In this document: in pieces, positions 31,501 to 39,515 of the stretch
How positions within the stretch are numbered: the stretch's first letter is position 1
Layout: each line of letters opens with the position of its first letter
Assembly (NCBI RefSeq): GCF_001458115.1
Contig: NZ_CZRP01000013.1
Coordinates: 620,001 to 684,000 of the forward strand
Reading direction: 5' to 3'
DNA: 64,000 nucleotides
Source: Gracilibacillus massiliensis
GTDB lineage: Bacteria > Bacillota > Bacilli > Bacillales > Amphibacillaceae
Translations under genes and position numbers: made by a program
The notes under the pieces: model-generated
Seen by the model: the letters and a program-made list of their open reading frames with translations, nothing else
The model's database searches: none
Told to the model about the DNA's origin: nothing

Positions 31501-32470
31501 CAAATTCCCATTCACCATTCAAATTCATCCATCGATCTCGCACCATCTGAGGTCTTGGATATTCAGGGAGCACATTATTCTTATCCACTTCATCTGCCCA
31601 AGGAGAAGCAATTAAATAAGTGGAGTTGTTTTCTGTATATACGGTGAATTCTTCAAGCGGATCATCATTTGTTGTACTAATTCCACCTTCACCATCATAT
31701 GATAAAGGCAATGTAGTATTATCTTTACTTGTAATTGGATAGTCCAAAGAAAGTACAATAGTTGTATTGTCTCCATCCTTTAAAGCTACTGAAGTTGCTG
31801 TACTATTTCCAATAGTTGAAAAATGATCAAGCACATTAGCTGGTAACTCGTTTAGAGCGTTTTCAAAAGTAATTTCCACTGTTGTCCCATCCTCTGAAAC
31901 ACTGGAACTCAGTGGTCCCGAATACGTATAATCATCCGGTAAAAATAAACGCTCACTTGGGATAATTTCTTTTTCTTGTGATGGACTTTGCCAACGTAAC
32001 TTTAAATTGGAACCACCCATATCTTCAAAATACTCGATTTTAATGTCATATAACTCTCCTGCTTGCAGTGACACCTGAGAACTAACTTGTTCGTTATCCC
32101 AGTCATTAACCCAGTGATCAATAATAAGTTGCTCATCCACCCATAATCTAAAACCATTGTCACCAATCATTGAAAACGTATAATCCTCTGTAAACTCTGG
32201 TTTTAGCTGGCCTGTCCATCTCACAGCCGCATCATTTGTTTGGCCCGTTAATTGTTCTAATAGTTGTTCTAAATCCCCAAAGTTGATGTTAGGAGATACT
32301 ACCGTTCCAGTATGATTAGCAAAATCAAAAGCACCTGGATTGGAACTCGTATAAAATTCTCCCTTTAACCCCTGTTGCAGATCGTCTTCAGATTCTGCTA
32401 TTACGTTTGATAACGGGAACAGCAGCATAAAGATCATAATAAACAGAAAATAAATCCATTTGTTATTCAT
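28568..32470 (-). CDS. Wall-anchored PA14-GH2 enzyme with acidic repeat stalk
   Basis: 1300 residues. Order: signal (1-25); PA14 (about 34-178); linker domain (about 185-290); GH2 jelly roll, Ig domain and TIM barrel (about 303-815), with acid/base Glu685 (FNEGWG) and nucleophile Glu746 (LGEYGG); helical FIVAR-like segment (840-915); beta-sandwich module (920-1112) homologous to that of the 1670-residue protein; FIVAR-like repeat (1117-1183); thirteen DPDEGQ-type hexapeptides (1185-1262); MPNTAT (1266-1271), membrane helix and RRRQQ tail. The anchor starts with Met instead of Leu. The start has AAGGAGG. Extracellular GH2 partner of the GH43 enzymes; exact linkage unknown. Confidence 0.9.
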   Translation of the reverse strand: MNNKWIYFLFIMIFMLLFPLSNVIAESEDDLQQGLKGEFYTSSNPGAFDFANHTGTVVSPNINFGDLEQLLEQLTGQTNDAAVRWTGQLKPEFTEDYTFSMIGDNGFRLWVDEQLIIDHWVNDWDNEQVSSQVSLQAGELYDIKIEYFEDMGGSNLKLRWQSPSQEKEIIPSERLFLPDDYTYSGPLSSSVSEDGTTVEITFENALNELPANVLDHFSTIGNSTATSVALKDGDNTTIVLSLDYPITSKDNTTLPLSYDGEGGISTTNDDPLEEFTVYTENNSTYLIASPWADEVDKNNVLPEYPRPQMVRDRWMNLNGEWEFEAASEGDELPTGQTLMEEILVPFAVESKLSGIERYEDHMWYKRHFTIPEDWSGDDVLLHFGAVDWETNVYVNGTEVGSHKGGYDAFSFDITDHLEPGNNELIVEVKDSTVESRALGKQRLNPGGIFYTSVSGIWQTVWLEPVADAHINNLKMTPEINDEYLELEVEGSSGLTVEAIAYKEGEEVGRVTGAVGENLNVPVPDPRLWSTTDPFLYDLKVQLKDGTTVVDEVSSYFGMREISTGMVDGKLRPLLNGKFVFQMGPLDQGYWPAGLYTAPTDEALKFDIEQAKDLGFNMIRKHAKVEPQRFHYWADQMGMLVWQDMPSMFDTTPSPEDAAQFEHEFEEMINEHYNSPSLILWTVFNEGWGQYDTVRITDWVEGLDPTRLVANASGWTDMGAGDVIDFHAYVGPDSPTPTDDRIAVLGEYGGLGLQVPGHEWSSNVFNYEMQSSKEQLTSRYLGLIDGIKELKENPGLSAAVYTQITDVEIEINGLLSYDRKLEKANFDKLRKAHRELIGIVDSSDLLDEIDRAQQLIDSAIAGSEPGQYEQDIIDTLTKAIEDAQTIADDSAASEEALNNAIKELKQATNAFKDLINPPIKLGATVDHFDSDLLADEWTIFRENEEKWSLTDLPGKLRILTSEGDSHEGANSLKNLFLKDAPDGDFEITTKVHAPIRNNHQQAGLYIWQDEDNYIRLGHVWDTSTTDGYSIETAKEENGVYSKADNMVAHPETDTIYLKMKKMGDQVTTYYWNGSEWIQAADPMTVSLENLKVGIYGTSTFAADFNADFDYFTVQTLIDDLTPLQNLIDTAKAISNKDNSYTEDTFEELQTAIEEAEAALETIQTQAELEAALTELQVAIDGLEAIDPDEGQDPDEGQDPDDGQDPDGGQDPDDGQDPDEGQDPDDGQDPDEGQDPDEGQDPDGGQDPDEGQDPGEGQDLGEDHDNKMPNTATTMYNLLMIGLLLLVIGAISMFVIKRRRQQ
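28685..28918 (-). repeat. 13-unit tandem repeat encoding DPDEGQ hexapeptides
   Basis: Thirteen contiguous 18-base units inside the GH2 gene encode DP(D/G)(E/D/G)GQ; the last, DLGEDH, is degenerate. The tract lies between the last FIVAR-like repeat and the sorting signal, as a wall-spanning stalk. It is likely to vary in length by slippage. Confidence 0.9.
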
Positions 32471-32664
32471 TTAATTCCTCCTTAAAATGCATATTAAAAT
32501 AAAAAATCTCGCTGACAAACCTATATTCTCATTCTCAATTACACTTATATCACCTCCCTCACTATCCAATGGTGAATTACGAATTTAAAAACGCACGTTT
32601 AATTCTTTATAATGAACAATGGTTGTATAAGTAGTTACATGCTGTTAACATTTAAGGAATGTCA

Positions 32665-33708
32665 CTACGAATCTAGCTGATTTACAGCCCGTGCTTCTGG
32701 CTCTCTTTTAGAAGTCGTTTGCTTACTGAATTTCGTCTCCTTCCTTCGTCTATTCAAGACAACAAGGCGTTGAAGAACAATAAAGATAAAAAGCAAAAAG
32801 CCAACCGCTATTTTTGTCCACCAAGAACTAAGGGTCCCTTGGAACATAATAATCGTTTGTATAATACCCATACTCAAGACGCCTAACAAAGGTCCTATTA
32901 AGTACCCGAAACCACCAGTTAATAAGATACCTCCTATTACACATGCAGCAATTGCATCCATTTCCATGCCCATTAAATGCAAACCATATCCTGATAACAT
33001 ATAGGTAGTAAAAACAAAACCACCTAAAGCAGAACAAAATCCTGAAAACATATAAACTAAAATAGTTGTTCGTTTGACAGGAAGTCCCATTAGTTTGGCT
33101 GAGCTTACGTTACCGCCAATCGCATACACATTCCGGCCAAACTTCGTGTATTTGGCGATAAAGATTGCGATAACAACGACAAATAACGAAATTATTGCCC
33201 CAATCGTTAAATAACCACCAAAAATAGGTACTTTCGCACTCGAAAGATAACTAAAGGTTTCATTCGATATGACTATACTCTCCGTATTAATTAAAAAACT
33301 AGCACCCCTAGCTAAAAACATACCAGCTAACGTTACAATCCAGGGGTGTAAATCAAATTGGCTAATCAAGAAACCTTGAAACCCCCCGAACAACACCCCG
33401 ATAAAAAGGGTAAGGAAAATAACTAAAAAGGCGTTAAAACCCATATCCAGTAAAGTAGCGGAAACCATACTTATAAATGCAACAAAAGCTCCCACCGAAA
33501 GGTCAATTCCCCCAGTAATAATGACAAATGCCATTCCGGTAGCGACAATAATCAGATAAGCATTATCAATAAATAAATTCAGAAAAACTTGTGAACTAAA
33601 AAAACCAGTAAAGGATAAAGACCCATATCCGTATAACAAAACAAGTAGAACGGTTGTAGCCAAGATAAAAATATGATTTTCCTTTAAAGCTATGTTAAAA
33701 AATCTCAT
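32665..33708 (-). CDS. yjfF: Furanose ABC importer permease, YjfF type
   Basis: A 347-residue membrane permease of the ribose/galactofuranose importer group with about ten hydrophobic segments. GGIDLSVGAFVAF and the C-terminal GTLSSWWTKIAVGFLLFI match E. coli YjfF very closely. It overlaps the upstream permease gene by four bases (ATGA), so translation is coupled. In E. coli YtfQ-YtfR-YtfT-YjfF imports galactofuranose. Here, among arabinofuranosidase-like enzymes, L-arabinofuranose, which has the same ring stereochemistry, is an alternative substrate (inference). Confidence 0.92.
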   Translation of the reverse strand: MRFFNIALKENHIFILATTVLLVLLYGYGSLSFTGFFSSQVFLNLFIDNAYLIIVATGMAFVIITGGIDLSVGAFVAFISMVSATLLDMGFNAFLVIFLTLFIGVLFGGFQGFLISQFDLHPWIVTLAGMFLARGASFLINTESIVISNETFSYLSSAKVPIFGGYLTIGAIISLFVVVIAIFIAKYTKFGRNVYAIGGNVSSAKLMGLPVKRTTILVYMFSGFCSALGGFVFTTYMLSGYGLHLMGMEMDAIAACVIGGILLTGGFGYLIGPLLGVLSMGIIQTIIMFQGTLSSWWTKIAVGFLLFIFIVLQRLVVLNRRRKETKFSKQTTSKREPEARAVNQLDS

Positions 33709-34709
33709 GTGGATAGCACCTTCTTTTTACCGAAATTTGCAAACATTTTTCTAAAGGATTCAGCTTGCATTAAACAAACAAGAATGACGACCACTGCTTT
33801 AACGACCATCACCACTTGTGGATTTATCCCAATTGAATAAATCGTTGTAGATAAAGTCTGTATAAATAGGGCTCCAACAATTGTTCCACCTAGAAAATAC
33901 CTACCGCCTCGCATAGATGTACCACCGATTACAACCGCAAGGATGGCATCAAGTTCAAGCCATAATCCCGCATTGTTAGCATCCGCACTACTGACATTTG
34001 CACTGACAATAATCCCAGCGATTGCCGCACAAAGTCCACTTATCGTATAAACTATTAGGATAATTTTTTTAGGCTGAATGCCTGCAAATTTACTGGCTGT
34101 CATGTTATTACCAATAGATTCTAAAAACAATCCCATCGCCGTACGTCTCTTTAAAAAAATCATAATTAGAAAAACAAATATACCGATATAAATAGGAAAT
34201 GGAAAACCAAACAAAAAACCTGTTCCAATATAATCATAGATCCCATTATCAGTGGTTAATATTTGTCCTCCTGTTATTAATTGCGCAATTCCTCTACCGA
34301 CAACAAGTAAAATTAATGTTGCTACCATTGGTTGAATTTCAAATACCGAAACAAGAACCCCATTCCAAAAACCACAGACAATTCCGACAATCAATGCTAT
34401 GATTAATGCCACCCAAACATTTTGATGTTCCATAATTGCTATTGCTGTAGCACCAGAGATTGCCAATACCGAACCAACTGAAATATCGATACCTTCTTTT
34501 GCAATAACGAGTGTCATGCCAATTGAAATGATGACTAAGGGTATCGAGCGATTTAATATATCGATAAGACTTCCAAATAAATGATTGTCTTTTACTTCAA
34601 CTTGGAAAAAACTAGGATCTATAATAAGGTTTAAGACAAGTAACAACGCTAAAGCTATTAACGGCCAAAATATCTTTCGTCTCGAAAATCTAAGAAGGGA
34701 TTGCTTCAT
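33705..34709 (-). CDS. ytfT: Furanose ABC importer permease, YtfT type
   Basis: A 334-residue membrane permease. Segments such as LFGSLIDILNRSIPL, GIDISVGSVLAISGAT, VGRGIAQLITGGQIL and ADANNAGLWLELDAILAVV are almost those of E. coli YtfT. Its start overlaps the end of the ATPase gene by 20 bases and its end overlaps yjfF by four. The three form one tight operon. Confidence 0.93.
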   Translation of the reverse strand: MKQSLLRFSRRKIFWPLIALALLLVLNLIIDPSFFQVEVKDNHLFGSLIDILNRSIPLVIISIGMTLVIAKEGIDISVGSVLAISGATAIAIMEHQNVWVALIIALIVGIVCGFWNGVLVSVFEIQPMVATLILLVVGRGIAQLITGGQILTTDNGIYDYIGTGFLFGFPFPIYIGIFVFLIMIFLKRRTAMGLFLESIGNNMTASKFAGIQPKKIILIVYTISGLCAAIAGIIVSANVSSADANNAGLWLELDAILAVVIGGTSMRGGRYFLGGTIVGALFIQTLSTTIYSIGINPQVVMVVKAVVVILVCLMQAESFRKMFANFGKKKVLST

Positions 34710-36228
34710 CTATTTCATCTCCTTTAGCTATCATGTCCATAATATTAGACTCTGTCATTATCTCACCTTGTAATTCTCCAACTTTGTTGCGATCCCTTAA
34801 AATAATGACTCGATCACAACAAGCGACCGTTTCTTCAAGTTCAGCAGAAATGAACAAAATCGTAATGCCTTCTTTTGCTAAATCAAAAATTAATTGTCTA
34901 ATTTCTTGTTTTGATCCAACATCAATTCCACGAGTTGGTTCATCAAGGATAAGTAAAGTTGGGTTTGTCGCTAGCCACCTGGCTAGAATAACCTTTTGTT
35001 GATTTCCACCACTTAAATTATCAATTCGTTGTTCCATGCTTGGGGTTTTGATTCGTAATAATTCGATATATTTGTTTGCGATCTTTTCTTGTTCTTTCAT
35101 AGGGATATATTTTAATAATCCTTTTTTTGTTTGTAATCCGAGAATGATATTTTCACGAATGGTTAAATCATTTATGATTCCTTCTACCTTCCGATCCTCT
35201 GGACAGAAGCTGAACCCTCTTTCAATAGCTGATTTTGGGTTTAAAGACCGAATCTTCTCATTGTTAAGATACAGTACTCCCTGGTCAGGTTTATCAATAC
35301 CAAAGATTAACTTTGCTAGCTCCGTTCTCCCTGACCCCAACAAACCAGCTAGGCCTAATACTTCTCCCTTACGTAACTCGATATCGAGTGGGAGAATCGA
35401 ACCCTTTCTTGCGAGATTTTTTCCACTTAAAAGTACTTCAGCTGAGGTTTGCTTCTCACTTTTGTGTTTTTGATTTGAGCTCTCCTCCCACTCTCTTCCT
35501 ATCATTTTCGAGACTAAATCTTTTCTAGGTAGTTCCTTTGTTTGATACTCTCCTATATAGTGGCCATTTCGTAAAACAGTGATTCTATCAGATATTTCAT
35601 AGACTTGTTCCAAAAAGTGACTAACAAAGATAATGCCCATCCCTTCTTCTTTCAAAACCCTCATCACCTTGAATAACTGGTTGACTTCATTCTTATCGAG
35701 GCTTGAAGTAGGCTCATCAAGAATGAGAACCCCACTAGACATATCTACCGCTCTTGCGATCGCTACCATTTGTTGAATGGCTGTAGAATAAGCAGATAGA
35801 ACCTTCGTTACATCAATGTCTATATTCAATCTTGTGAACAGTAATTGCTCTGCGCTTACATTCATTTGTTTCCAATTGATTTTTCCATTTCGCATTGGCT
35901 CTCTTCCAATAAAAATATTTTCTGCAACAGAGAGATTTTCACATAAATTCACTTCTTGATAAACTGCACTTATTCCCTTATTCTGTGCGTCTTGAGGAGA
36001 ATTGATATTTATTTTTTCTTCTTTAAAAAATAAGGAACCATTATCCATTTTATGAACCCCTGTAAGCACCTTAATTAGTGTTGATTTACCTGCACCATTT
36101 TCGCCCATAAGCGAATGAATTTCTCCTTTTTTTAAGGTGAAATATACGTCAGATAATGCTTTGACACCGGGAAATACTTTGTTTATTCCTTCCGCTCTTA
36201 TTAAGTAGTCAGAAACCACATAAAACAC
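34690..36228 (-). CDS. ytfR: Sugar ABC importer ATPase, YtfR/RbsA type
   Basis: A 512-residue double ATPase. The first domain has Walker A GENGAGKSTLIK and Walker B VLILDEPTSSLD. The second has a relaxed P-loop GLLGSGRTELAK, the signature LSGGNQQKV and Walker B LLILDEPTRGID. This tandem arrangement is normal for ribose/arabinose/galactofuranose importers. It starts behind AGAGGGTG and is the first gene of the ytfR-ytfT-yjfF unit. It is separated from the tandem binding protein upstream by a terminator, so it needs its own promoter in 36229-36387. Confidence 0.93.
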   Translation of the reverse strand: MFYVVSDYLIRAEGINKVFPGVKALSDVYFTLKKGEIHSLMGENGAGKSTLIKVLTGVHKMDNGSLFFKEEKININSPQDAQNKGISAVYQEVNLCENLSVAENIFIGREPMRNGKINWKQMNVSAEQLLFTRLNIDIDVTKVLSAYSTAIQQMVAIARAVDMSSGVLILDEPTSSLDKNEVNQLFKVMRVLKEEGMGIIFVSHFLEQVYEISDRITVLRNGHYIGEYQTKELPRKDLVSKMIGREWEESSNQKHKSEKQTSAEVLLSGKNLARKGSILPLDIELRKGEVLGLAGLLGSGRTELAKLIFGIDKPDQGVLYLNNEKIRSLNPKSAIERGFSFCPEDRKVEGIINDLTIRENIILGLQTKKGLLKYIPMKEQEKIANKYIELLRIKTPSMEQRIDNLSGGNQQKVILARWLATNPTLLILDEPTRGIDVGSKQEIRQLIFDLAKEGITILFISAELEETVACCDRVIILRDRNKVGELQGEIMTESNIMDMIAKGDEIDEAIPS

Positions 36229-36377
36229 CCTCTTATATCTGTTTTAACCTATTGCTATAATGTAAGAACAGGCTTACTTAAAGTATAATTTTTCGTAGTA
36301 AATTTGTATTTAAAAATAAAAGTGATTATTTACACATTTCCGAACTAAGTTACTGCAATGTCATGATTGCTTATCTT

Positions 36378-36417
36378 TCAAAAAGATAACCCCGCTTCAC
36401 TGTTAGTGAGCGGGGTT
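36378..36417 (-). terminator. Terminator after tandem sugar-binding protein
   Basis: A hairpin of AACCCCGCTTCACT with AGTGAGCGGGGTT (36388-36417), nearly perfect, followed on the minus strand by ATCTTTTTG. It closes the kinase-regulator-binding-protein operon and leaves ytfR-ytfT-yjfF as a separate unit. Confidence 0.85.
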
Positions 36418-36430
36418 AATAATGGTAATA

Positions 36431-38308
36431 CTAATAATTTCGTTTTTTCATTTCCTTTTTAGCTTCATCCTGGGTAAACGTCTCCTCGGATGTAATAATT
36501 TTCACAGGTATTTCCTGACCATTTTTTAATTCTTTGGCAGCTTGCATAATTTGTGGACCTAGCAATGGATTACACTCTACTGCAAAATTTAATTTCCCTG
36601 TACTCAATGCTTTAAAGGCTTTATTTGTAGCATCAATCGAAATAACCTTTATATCTACCCCAGGCCGTAAACCATATTGCTCAATAGCCTCAATTGCACC
36701 CATTGCCATATCATCATTATGAGCATATACAACATCTATTTTAGTACTATATTTTAATAAAGCATATTCCATCATTTCTCGCCCTTTTTCCAAAGTAAAA
36801 TCACCTGATAACGAATCAATAACCTGTAGATTTTGTTCGTTTTCTATTTCTTCATTAAAACCCTGTTTTCTATCTACTGCTGGTGCCGAGTTCTTTGTTC
36901 CCTCTAGCTCAATAATATTAACTTTTTCTTGACTGGCTTTTTGGTGATCTACTACCCACTGTGCAGCTCTTCTTCCTTCTTCTACAAAATCAGAACCGAT
37001 AAAAGTAGTCCACAGTGAATCATCTTCGACCTTTATTTCTCTATCTGAAAGTATGACAGGAATACCAGCCGCTTTTGCTTCTGCTAAAACTTCTTCCCAA
37101 CCATGTTCTACCATCGGTGAAAAACCAATCACATCGACTTCTTGTTCGATAAAACCTCTAATGATTTCGATTTGTCTTTCTTGATTGTTATTTGCATTCT
37201 TCAATTGCAGATCTACGTTTTCCTGTTCAGCTGCTTTTATTATCGAATCAGTATTTGCCGACCTCCAAGCACTTTCATTTCCTACTTGCGCAAATCCCAA
37301 TGTAACTTTCTCGTCAGACGAAACAATATCGGGCGAGTCACTCTTTTCAGCCAAATAACTGTCCACATTATCGTCATTTACTTCATGATTTCTTAATATA
37401 ATCTTTTTTGGTATTTCAGTATCTTTTGCTAAAATGCGGACTGCGTATAACATAGCTTGTTTTCCACCTGTTGGCGTTATAAAAGTCGTGTCTATGATAT
37501 TTTGTTTAACTAACTGGAGTCCTCCATTCGGCTTATCTACTCCATCACTACCGATAATTTTTATTTCTTTTAACCCTAAGGAGTCAAGTGCTCTATATAC
37601 TCCTAAAGCCATCGCATCATTGTGCGCATAAACAAGATCAGGATTTACATTACTAGATTTAAAGAGTTTCTTTAATTCGTCCTCCGCTTTATCACGTTGC
37701 CAATTTGCGACAAGAGTATTTGAAATCTTTAATGTATCCCATTCATCAATTCGCTCTCTAAATCCACGACTTCTTTCTTCCGCTTGCAACGCACTTTTCA
37801 AGCCTTGAACCTCAATGATTTCACCACCATTATCTCCTAATAATTCTCTAGTGGCCTCTGCAGCCATTTCCCCTATTAAATAATGATCAGTGCCTATATA
37901 AAGTGTATAATTATAGCCCTCCACACCTCTTCCTAACACAATTACTGGTGTATCCTCATATACACTTGAGATAATCGGGGTCATCTCTTGAGAATCTTCA
38001 ACAGAAACAATTAGCAAATCAATATCATATTCCTGCAACGTATGGATATCCTCCATTTGTTGTTCGGTACTTAAAGCTGCATCTGTATAGATCATCCGAA
38101 TATTCGAATACTGAGACGCTTCTTTTTGTAACTCTTCATACATAGAAATTTGCCATGGTTCTACTAGATTAGGTTGTGACACCCCTATTACATAGTCGAC
38201 TTCTGCTTCAGAATTGGAATTAACATTGTACACACCATTCGTTTCCATTAAAAATACAATGATAAGAATTGCTAATCCTATAATAGTCAGCACAATTCTT
38301 TTACTCAT
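36431..38308 (-). CDS. Membrane-anchored tandem periplasmic-binding protein
   Basis: 625 residues. Residues 4-22 form an N-terminal membrane helix with no lipobox or clear cleavage site. Two complete type-1 sugar-binding folds follow, about 38-320 and 334-625. Each has its own start strand (VDYVIGVSQPN; VTLGFAQVGNESAWRS) and its own LVYAHNDAMALG / VVYAHNDDMAMG motif. The second is a paralogue of the separate YtfQ-type protein (shared VECNPLLGPQ). The first is more distant. The gene overlaps the response regulator by eight bases in a kinase-regulator operon, so it probably acts as co-sensor, like AraP of Geobacillus AraPST. The second domain could also serve the YtfRT-YjfF importer. Confidence 0.88.
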   Translation of the reverse strand: MSKRIVLTIIGLAILIIVFLMETNGVYNVNSNSEAEVDYVIGVSQPNLVEPWQISMYEELQKEASQYSNIRMIYTDAALSTEQQMEDIHTLQEYDIDLLIVSVEDSQEMTPIISSVYEDTPVIVLGRGVEGYNYTLYIGTDHYLIGEMAAEATRELLGDNGGEIIEVQGLKSALQAEERSRGFRERIDEWDTLKISNTLVANWQRDKAEDELKKLFKSSNVNPDLVYAHNDAMALGVYRALDSLGLKEIKIIGSDGVDKPNGGLQLVKQNIIDTTFITPTGGKQAMLYAVRILAKDTEIPKKIILRNHEVNDDNVDSYLAEKSDSPDIVSSDEKVTLGFAQVGNESAWRSANTDSIIKAAEQENVDLQLKNANNNQERQIEIIRGFIEQEVDVIGFSPMVEHGWEEVLAEAKAAGIPVILSDREIKVEDDSLWTTFIGSDFVEEGRRAAQWVVDHQKASQEKVNIIELEGTKNSAPAVDRKQGFNEEIENEQNLQVIDSLSGDFTLEKGREMMEYALLKYSTKIDVVYAHNDDMAMGAIEAIEQYGLRPGVDIKVISIDATNKAFKALSTGKLNFAVECNPLLGPQIMQAAKELKNGQEIPVKIITSEETFTQDEAKKEMKKRNY

Positions 38309-39500
38309 TTATTTTTTCCCCTGTACGGTATTCTGTAGGCGAAAATCCAACTACTTTTTTAAATGCATTACAAAAATAGTGTTGGGTACTATATCCCACC
38401 ATTTCAGCTACTTCATATATTTTCAGATACGGATCCTTCATCAGATATAATGCTTTGTTAATTCGAACATTAGTAAGATATTGCACAAAGGAAACACCAA
38501 TATCACTCTTGATTTGTTTACTTAAATATGTGGGATTGACTTGCACATAATTCGCAACCTGCTTTAAAGAGATAGAATGGTTATGAAAATGTTGATCAAT
38601 ATAGTTTTTAGCTAATGCCACAATCGGCGTCATTTTGTTTGCTGATTTTAAATCTCTTATCATTTTTTTATATTCAGAAGGAAAATCCATAAAAGTTGAT
38701 AATAAACACTCCTTGCATGTAACCACCTTCCCTAAGAAGCGTTCTAAATGTTTTACAATGGTTCGATTTATATCAAGTAATGTTTCTGTATCAATATCAG
38801 GAACCAATAAGACAATATGCCCGGATTGGTCTTCAAATATTTCAAAGGATTCAAAATCACTTAAAAGCTCACTCATAATATTTTTTATTGAAAAGCTTAA
38901 CAAAACATCATTCCAGTTCTGCTCGCTACTTCCGATATTAATCTCTTTAATTACTTTGAAAACCGTTAAACCTGTATTTTTGGTTAAAGGGATTCCAAAT
39001 AAATTAGCATGTTTTTCAAGTGTCTCATCTAGATAAAGGCCCAGACTCCAATTTAACAAGAATTTTTCTTTTAGAAACTGTTTATTCCCTTCCAACTGGC
39101 TTTCGCGTAACTTATTTCTCGTTTTATTCTCTAAAACTTCAATTGCTCTCTCTATTGCTAGTTTTAATTCTGGCTTCTTAACTGGTTTTAATATATAATC
39201 AAGCGTTCCCATCTGTATTGCTTTTTGTGCATAAGTGAACTCATTATAACCTGATATTACAATAAAGACAGCATCAGGTAAGAGGACACGTAGCTGATCC
39301 ATTAATTCTAACCCATTTAAAAAAGGCATATTTATATCTACAAAAAGTATATCAGGCTGCAATTCCTTCGCTTTTTCCAAAGCTTCTTCTCCGTCTTCTG
39401 CCTCGCCTACAACATTAATAGAAAATGATTGCCAATCTAGTGATTTTTTCAAGCCTCTTCTTATAATATCTTCATCTTCAGCAATAAATAATTTCCACAT
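38301..39500 (-). CDS. YesN-type response regulator, AraC output
   Basis: A 399-residue regulator. The receiver domain (1-120) has acidic EDED at 8-11, phospho-acceptor Asp55 (FVDINMP) and Lys in DYILKPVKK. A middle region follows. The C-terminal AraC domain (about 295-395) has ISLKQVANYVQVNPTYLSKQ and AEMVGYSTQHYFCNAFKK. It lies 15 bases after the kinase gene and overlaps the tandem binding-protein gene. Likely activates the neighbouring surface-enzyme and importer genes. Confidence 0.93.
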   Translation of the reverse strand: MWKLFIAEDEDIIRRGLKKSLDWQSFSINVVGEAEDGEEALEKAKELQPDILFVDINMPFLNGLELMDQLRVLLPDAVFIVISGYNEFTYAQKAIQMGTLDYILKPVKKPELKLAIERAIEVLENKTRNKLRESQLEGNKQFLKEKFLLNWSLGLYLDETLEKHANLFGIPLTKNTGLTVFKVIKEINIGSSEQNWNDVLLSFSIKNIMSELLSDFESFEIFEDQSGHIVLLVPDIDTETLLDINRTIVKHLERFLGKVVTCKECLLSTFMDFPSEYKKMIRDLKSANKMTPIVALAKNYIDQHFHNHSISLKQVANYVQVNPTYLSKQIKSDIGVSFVQYLTNVRINKALYLMKDPYLKIYEVAEMVGYSTQHYFCNAFKKVVGFSPTEYRTGEKINE

Positions 39501-39515
39501 AATTAGCCTCCTTGA

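Noticed and set aside
32580-32605. AAACG-CA-CGTTT dyad upstream of the wall-anchored GH2 gene as a regulator operator
   Set aside because: Only five-base arms, found once, and no matching regulator in the window; not distinguishable from chance.
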